From Phytoactinopolyspora endophytica (GTDB taxonomy: Bacteria; Actinomycetota; Actinomycetes; Jiangellales; Jiangellaceae), in assembly GCF_004138495.1 (NCBI RefSeq), contig NZ_ML142852.1:425191-433931 (forward strand): a stretch of 8,741 nucleotides of DNA. The letters run 5' to 3'. Under the pieces are notes generated by a model. It ran no database searches. It had not been told where the DNA came from and saw only the letters and a program-made list of their open reading frames with translations. Both the position numbers and the translations under genes were made by a program. Position 1 is the stretch's first letter. Each line of letters opens with the position of its first letter. Positions 5,470 through 8,741 of the stretch are shown here, piece after piece.

Positions 5470-5619
5470 TCCGCAGATCACAATCGCGATCCAGACGCCC
5501 TCTCCTGCACCTATGCGCCGACTGACGCCCAACTCTATGTGAAAGCCGGCTATGGCCGTTGCCAGAGTGTAGCTGTGGGCTTCTCTCTCGTGCGCGTAGA
5601 GCCGTCACGACCAAGCGAG

Positions 5620-6828
5620 TCAGTACTCGTCGAAGTACGACTCCGCGGCTCGGCGAATCTGTGCTAGTCGCTTCGAGACAGGACTGTGGTTTGCATAGCC
5701 AAGTACATCAGCGATCTCGGTCTTCTTCGTCACACCGCTGTTGAGCAGTACGACGATCTGCTGGTTCCGCGCATCCAGCAGCGTGAGGAAGTCATTGGTG
5801 ACCAGATTGCCCAGCACCTCGCTCTCCGGTCCCTGGACCGGGATGGTGTCAGTCAATTCGACGAATCTCACCGTGACCTTGCGTCGCTTGCCGTACAGCT
5901 TGCGTTCAAAATCTTCACGTGCGTACGACCAGTGGCTGGAAAAGTCGTCCTCGACCCGATGGGAGCGGACCGCGTCCAAGATGCCGCGCAGGTGGCCGGC
6001 CTGGTCTGCCGCCAACACCGTCTCGACCACGGCATCGTGGGCATCGTCCTCGCCGAACCATACAGGCCCGCCCGTCCGCGGATTGCCAGCCACAGCGCCG
6101 GCCAGCACGCTGCCGTCCTCAAGGGTGACCGGACCAGGAGTCTTACCCTTGTCCACCTCAGGGAACTCACGCAGCCGGCCCTGAATCGCGGCGGTGACCG
6201 CGGGCACCCAGAAGTCCAGGTTGTGTGCAAGCAGCCGGATCGGATCATCGGCCGAGAACCCCTTCATCTTCGACCCCGGCATCAGGTGCGGCCACACCGT
6301 CCACGCCCAAGCACGGGCAAGCCGGAACTCGAAGTCGGGCGGCAGGAAGTCGTCGATGCCCGCGTCGTCAGCAACGAACGGCCATTGGCCACCACGCAAC
6401 AACGGCAGTCCGAACATGTCCAGGACGCGCTTGGACAGCAAGTGAAACAGCGGTGCGTACTCGAAGTACCGCATCGGTGTCCGCGGCACGAACATGACAT
6501 TGACATCCCCGAGGTCAGCAACCTTAGCCATCGATTCCGGCAGGTCGTCCACATCAAAGAATCGACGCCGGAACTGGGCCGCCTCCCACAGCATGTTCCA
6601 CTGGGCGACCGCAAGGAACTCCCGATCCGAGGTGTGAGGCGTCGAGAGCGTCACATACTCCGGTGAAGCCGGTTCGAGCGGACGGACCACACCGGCAAAC
6701 ACGAATCCAGCCGAGATGTTCCGCAGGTACGGGAACTCCTCAGGGGAAGCCTCGGCCTCGGGCAGAAACACACTGTCGCGGCGCCACGCCAGCATCTCCG
6801 CCGCCGTTGGCTCACGCTCGTCGCTCAC
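5620..6828 (-). CDS. Unrecognised 402-residue protein with C-terminal helix-turn-helix
   Basis: The start is placed at GTG 6828 because GGAGG (6834-6838) lies exactly 5 bases upstream; in-frame ATGs at 6888 and 6942 lack such a site and would add 20 or 38 residues rich in charged, low-conservation sequence. I do not recognise the main part (residues 1-340). It is soluble, with many aromatics (WEAAQFRRRFFDVDDL, YFEYAPLFHLL, ARAWAWTVWPHLMPG) and no enzyme motif I can name. Residues about 353-395 (RNQQIVVLLNSGVTKKTEIA then DVLGYANHSPVSKRLAQIRR) form a helix-turn-helix of sigma-70 region-4 or LuxR type, with ANHSPVSKRLAQIR as probable recognition helix. It is likely a DNA-binding regulator that senses something through the large N-terminal part. 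It is divergent from the DUF6414-like pseudogene. Confidence 0.88.
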   Translation of the reverse strand: MSDEREPTAAEMLAWRRDSVFLPEAEASPEEFPYLRNISAGFVFAGVVRPLEPASPEYVTLSTPHTSDREFLAVAQWNMLWEAAQFRRRFFDVDDLPESMAKVADLGDVNVMFVPRTPMRYFEYAPLFHLLSKRVLDMFGLPLLRGGQWPFVADDAGIDDFLPPDFEFRLARAWAWTVWPHLMPGSKMKGFSADDPIRLLAHNLDFWVPAVTAAIQGRLREFPEVDKGKTPGPVTLEDGSVLAGAVAGNPRTGGPVWFGEDDAHDAVVETVLAADQAGHLRGILDAVRSHRVEDDFSSHWSYAREDFERKLYGKRRKVTVRFVELTDTIPVQGPESEVLGNLVTNDFLTLLDARNQQIVVLLNSGVTKKTEIADVLGYANHSPVSKRLAQIRRAAESYFDEY

Positions 6829-7269
6829 CTCGTCCTCCGTCGTCCGATGCACTGTGCGCTGACCGGTCCGTTCGTCGATATGAGTCATACCTACATCACG
6901 ACAGTCTCTACCGAAATCGTTCCGAACGCGCCCCGACAGCACAGGACGTTGCCGCTGCTACACCTACTACGCGTGATCTTCGGCCACGTCTGGCAGTGTT
7001 GGTTGGTGTGCGGGTGGCGTAAACAATGATGGCGCGCAGTGTCGATATGCCGAGGGCGCTGGTGGATGATCACCTTTCGGGTCGGCTGGTGATCCTTGGC
7101 AGGCTGGGCATCCAGAGAACTAGGAGGTCGCGGTCGACACCGCAGCTGCGCGGTCTTGGACGTAGCAACGCGCATCCCTTAGCGATTGACCTTCTGCCGC
7201 CGAGTGTCAAGCCCGACCATGTGTCCACATTCCGGCCTGCGGCCTGTGGTTCGGTACCTTGATGACATT
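6829..7269. other. Divergent intergenic stretch between the HTH gene and the DUF6414-like gene
   Basis: It should hold the promoters of both neighbours. On the minus strand GGAAC (6919-6923) and CGTG (6897-6900) are 18 bases apart, loosely like an ECF-sigma promoter, but the match is too weak to call. A plus-strand frame from ATG 7026 to TGA 7262 begins with PRALVDDHLSGRLVILGRL, which reads like protein for about 25 residues and then turns to Arg/Pro/Ser-rich sequence; it could be a decayed short gene. No ribosome binding site precedes it. Confidence 0.4.
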
Positions 7270-8061
7270 TTGCGTAGGTTTCTCTACCTTGACACGGCCG
7301 CCCTCACCCAGTACGTGACCGCGTTGGAGGGCGGGTTAATCACCGAGTCCACAGCACGTTCGATACGATCCGGGGTTTGCCGCGGCGGCATCGATGCGAG
7401 GGTCGTCAACGCCGGCGGCGAGAAGTCGCGCTCGGACGAGGAGTCGCGAACACTGTCCGACACGGACGAGGCGCGGTTCGAACGGCTTCTTCGAGCCGCT
7501 CTCGCCGAACCGGAAGGTCTGGACTGGATCGAGGTCACGCAGCCCGACACGGACCTCGAGGGGATCGGCATCGGTGCGATGGTGTCGTGGGAATGCGAGA
7601 TCTACATCCCAGAGATCATCCGTGCCCTTGCCCGATCAGGTGAAGCGTCGGATGCCATCAGCATGATGCGTCATCTGCTGCCAGCGGCCGAGCGCCTGGG
7701 GCTGGACACCAATGGGCTGCCGGATGATAAGGAGCTGGGGGCCGTCTCAAGTTTCATCGACGGCATGAACGCGAACATGCTTATTGTCGGCGAAGACGAC
7801 GACTCGGACTGGCGCATTGCCGGTCAGCTGACCGATGAATTCATCCGCGCGGACGTCGAGGGCAGGGCACGCGTCGTCGGGTAGGTCTCGAAGATCGTTC
7901 CTACCGGCCGGTGGAAGCCATTCCTAACGTTCCCGGGCATGAACCTGGTACCGCGGGAAGAGCGGCGGAAGATGGAGCGACAGGCACCCGCACCTGGCAA
8001 GGAAGACGAGTATCTTGAAGGCCCGGCCCTCATGCTCGATCTGCTTGCTCTCTATCGCTAA
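7270..8061 (+). pseudogene. DUF6414-like gene interrupted by an in-frame TAG
   Basis: The frame gives 204 residues, a TAG at 7882-7884, then, in the same frame, 58 further codons to TAA at 8059-8061. The part before the stop opens with LRRFLYLDTAALTQYVTALE and continues with SRTLSDTDEARFERLLRAA, which from memory resembles the DUF6414 family. The part after the stop (VSKIVPTGRWKPF ... PALMLDLLALYR) has normal protein composition, no frame change and a natural end, so the ancestral protein was about 263 residues and the TAG most simply replaces AAG (Lys). A start is uncertain: TTG 7270 begins the family-like sequence; GTG 7246, ATG 7219 or ATG 7186 are in frame upstream but add unlike sequence, and none has a ribosome binding site. 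The product, if made, would be a soluble protein lacking its last fifth. Readthrough or reassignment is possible but not shown. Confidence 0.75.
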
Positions 8062-8077
8062 ACGTGCACCTGCATAG

Positions 8078-8096
8078 CCTCCCGTGACCAGGGAGG
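8078..8096 (+). terminator. Stem-loop after the DUF6414-like gene
   Basis: CCTCCC (8078-8083) and GGGAGG (8091-8096) pair perfectly around the loop GTGACCA, 16 bases after the final TAA. It lies between two converging genes and could stop transcription from both sides. No T-run follows. Confidence 0.4.
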
Positions 8097-8102
8097 TAGC
8101 CA

Positions 8103-8348
8103 TCACGTATGAGCGTCCCTTACCGCACGCTGAACGCGCACATCACACTTGCCGCCAACAGCGGAGGGCGGTGGCCGTTGGCGGCTGTCGATGTAGCAAG
8201 GAGACGGCTTCCGTGACGCCCAGGCAGCTTTCGCCGCGAGCCGGGAGTCCGCTATATCCGATACTCGCACTTGATGTCCGCCAGCGAGTAGATGAGGCAC
8301 CATCTGCTCGCCCATGTCGCCGAATCCCACGATCGCGATCGTTGCCAT
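8103..8348 (-). pseudogene. Truncated 3-hydroxyisobutyrate dehydrogenase-like protein (N-terminal Rossmann stub)
   Basis: ATG 8348 is preceded by AGGAG (8357-8361) at 8 bases, a proper start. The first 40 or so residues, beginning IAIVGFGDMGEQMVPHLL, are the NAD(P)-binding strand and helix of the 6-phosphogluconate/3-hydroxyisobutyrate dehydrogenase family, with the GxGxxG motif as G8-F-G10-D-M-G13, followed by HQVRVSDIADSRLAAKAA. After about residue 43 the frame turns to SRKPSPCYIDSRQRPPPS, which no longer resembles the family, and it stops at 8103. A normal member has nearly 290 residues, including a substrate domain with a catalytic Lys; here both are missing. A deletion or replacement of the 3' part, about position 8220, is the simplest reading. 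Any product would be a non-functional 81-residue peptide. Confidence 0.75.
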
Positions 8349-8409
8349 GCGTCTAGCTCCTATTCGATACATCTGTGCTCACGGGCACAAATGGGGAAGG
8401 TCATGGGGA

Positions 8410-8481
8410 TTACGCCAACATCCCCGTAGCACTGAGGCCGATGCGCGAGAGGTCAAGTTTGCCGAGCGTCATCGTCTTCAT
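8410..8481 (-). pseudogene. N-terminal stub of an aldo/keto reductase
   Basis: ATG 8481-8479 overlaps the esterase stop codon TGA (8480-8478) as ATGA. The 23 residues contain TLGKLDLSRIGLSATGM, a close match to the usual actinobacterial aldo/keto reductase beginning (TLG...VSRIGLGAMGM), after which TAA (8412-8410) ends the frame. The remaining 300 or so residues, including the catalytic Asp-Tyr-Lys-His, are gone; the next recognisable sequence is the dehydrogenase stub start at 8348. The stub is too short for an ORF caller and is easily missed. Confidence 0.6.
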
Positions 8482-8741
8482 CGCGGTGATCCTTTCGGGT
8501 GGCGTCGGGCGAAATCCCAGACGATGGCACTGGCATCCGGGCCGGCACGATCAGTGAAGAGGCCGTCGCCGGCAGGGCCCGGCCAGGCATGCCCCATATC
8601 GCGGACGAGGTACGACTCGACGACAGACGCACCGTCCGGCGTGGTGATGGTGGTGTGAGTGTACGCATGCCTGCCCTCTTCCGCAGGCACCGTCGTCGTT
8701 TCTTCAAGCAGGTCCAGGCTGTCGTTGAGCAGACCGTCGTC
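8478..8741 (-). CDS. PHB-depolymerase-type esterase (C-terminal part, continues off the right edge)
   Basis: The frame is open from the window edge to TGA 8480-8478, giving the last 87 residues. It contains HTTITTPDGASVVESYLV, then RDMGHAWPGPAGDGLFTD and GPDASAIVWDFARRHPK, the usual end of alpha/beta hydrolases of the polyhydroxybutyrate-depolymerase/feruloyl-esterase-like family. The His of GHAWPG is the catalytic His of the Ser-Asp-His triad; the Ser and Asp lie outside the window. Apparent internal starts, such as GTG at 8690, are not the gene start since the frame continues upstream. The whole gene would be expected to be about 300 residues, often secreted. Its stop overlaps the reductase stub's start, so it once led an operon that has since lost its downstream genes. 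Confidence 0.82.
   Translation of the reverse strand, partial: DDGLLNDSLDLLEETTTVPAEEGRHAYTHTTITTPDGASVVESYLVRDMGHAWPGPAGDGLFTDRAGPDASAIVWDFARRHPKGSPR

Larger units (their letters stand above)
4916..5619. other. About 700 bp without a supportable gene; two inverted repeats
   Basis: Open frames exist on both strands (for example 5060-5389 plus and 4994-5116 minus), but none combines a ribosome binding site with recognisable content, and their composition is Arg/Pro/Thr/Ser-rich. GC and codon pattern drop off in the right half (5390-5600), which suggests decayed or foreign DNA. It separates the end of the helix-turn-helix gene from the start of the membrane-protein operon and should contain that operon's promoter, which I cannot place. 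Confidence 0.5.

Noticed and set aside
5686..6666. Long plus-strand open frame (326 codons) opposite the HTH gene
   Set aside because: Antisense shadow of the minus-strand gene, with Arg/Gln/His-rich sequence and no recognisable content.
6897..6923. Possible ECF-sigma promoter (GGAAC, 18 bases, CGTG) for the HTH gene
   Set aside because: The -10 part deviates from the CGTT consensus and the spacing is long; not enough to call.
1..8741. CRISPR array, complete insertion sequence, transposase or integrase gene
   Set aside because: No regularly spaced long repeats and no recombinase motifs were seen on either strand; only short attachment-like remnants are present.

Overview
The window is high-GC DNA with GTG starts, GAGGAG/GGAGG ribosome binding sites and actinobacterial protein families, so it most likely comes from the chromosome of an actinomycete (perhaps Pseudonocardiales-like; the genus cannot be read from the sequence). 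It looks like a patchwork of intact house genes and a decayed accessory or integration zone.

Region 1 (1-2041): a divergent pair made of a TetR-family repressor (minus strand, cut by the left edge) and an NAD-dependent epimerase/dehydratase-like protein (plus), with repeated GAGCAC half-sites between them. A small membrane-anchored extracytoplasmic protein follows on the plus strand. Region 2 (2168-3212): an intact tRNA-Arg(CCT), then about 950 bp with no intact gene. That stretch holds two strong RNA-like hairpins resembling a broken class II tRNA, the 3' half of a tRNA-Val(CAC) on the minus strand, a frame-broken DeoR-type regulator C-terminus, a second near-copy of the tRNA-Val core 674 bp away, a 9-bp inverted repeat and a cluster of TGCTCCCA repeats. 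Together these read as the scar of one or more integrative elements that used a tRNA-Val gene as attachment site; no integrase gene is left.

Region 3 (3213-4915): a minus-strand operon of a single-pass membrane protein, a 54-residue one-helix protein joined to it by an ATGA stop/start overlap, and a nitrilase-superfamily hydrolase with its Glu-Lys-Cys triad intact. Region 4 (4916-5619) has no supportable gene. Region 5 (5620-8061): an unrecognised 402-residue protein with a C-terminal helix-turn-helix (minus), and on the plus strand a DUF6414-like gene whose reading frame is cut by an in-frame TAG; 58 more codons that look genuinely coding follow before a normal TAA.

Region 6 (8103-8741): a minus-strand decaying cluster made of the C-terminus of a PHB-depolymerase-type esterase (continuing off the right edge), a 23-codon stub of an aldo/keto reductase starting inside the esterase stop codon, and the N-terminal Rossmann part of a 3-hydroxyisobutyrate-dehydrogenase-like protein that loses its homology after about 45 residues. 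The strongest leads are the tRNA-Val attachment scar, the in-frame amber codon, and the previously easy-to-miss small coupled membrane protein and truncated stubs. I do not see a clear new defence or biosynthetic system.
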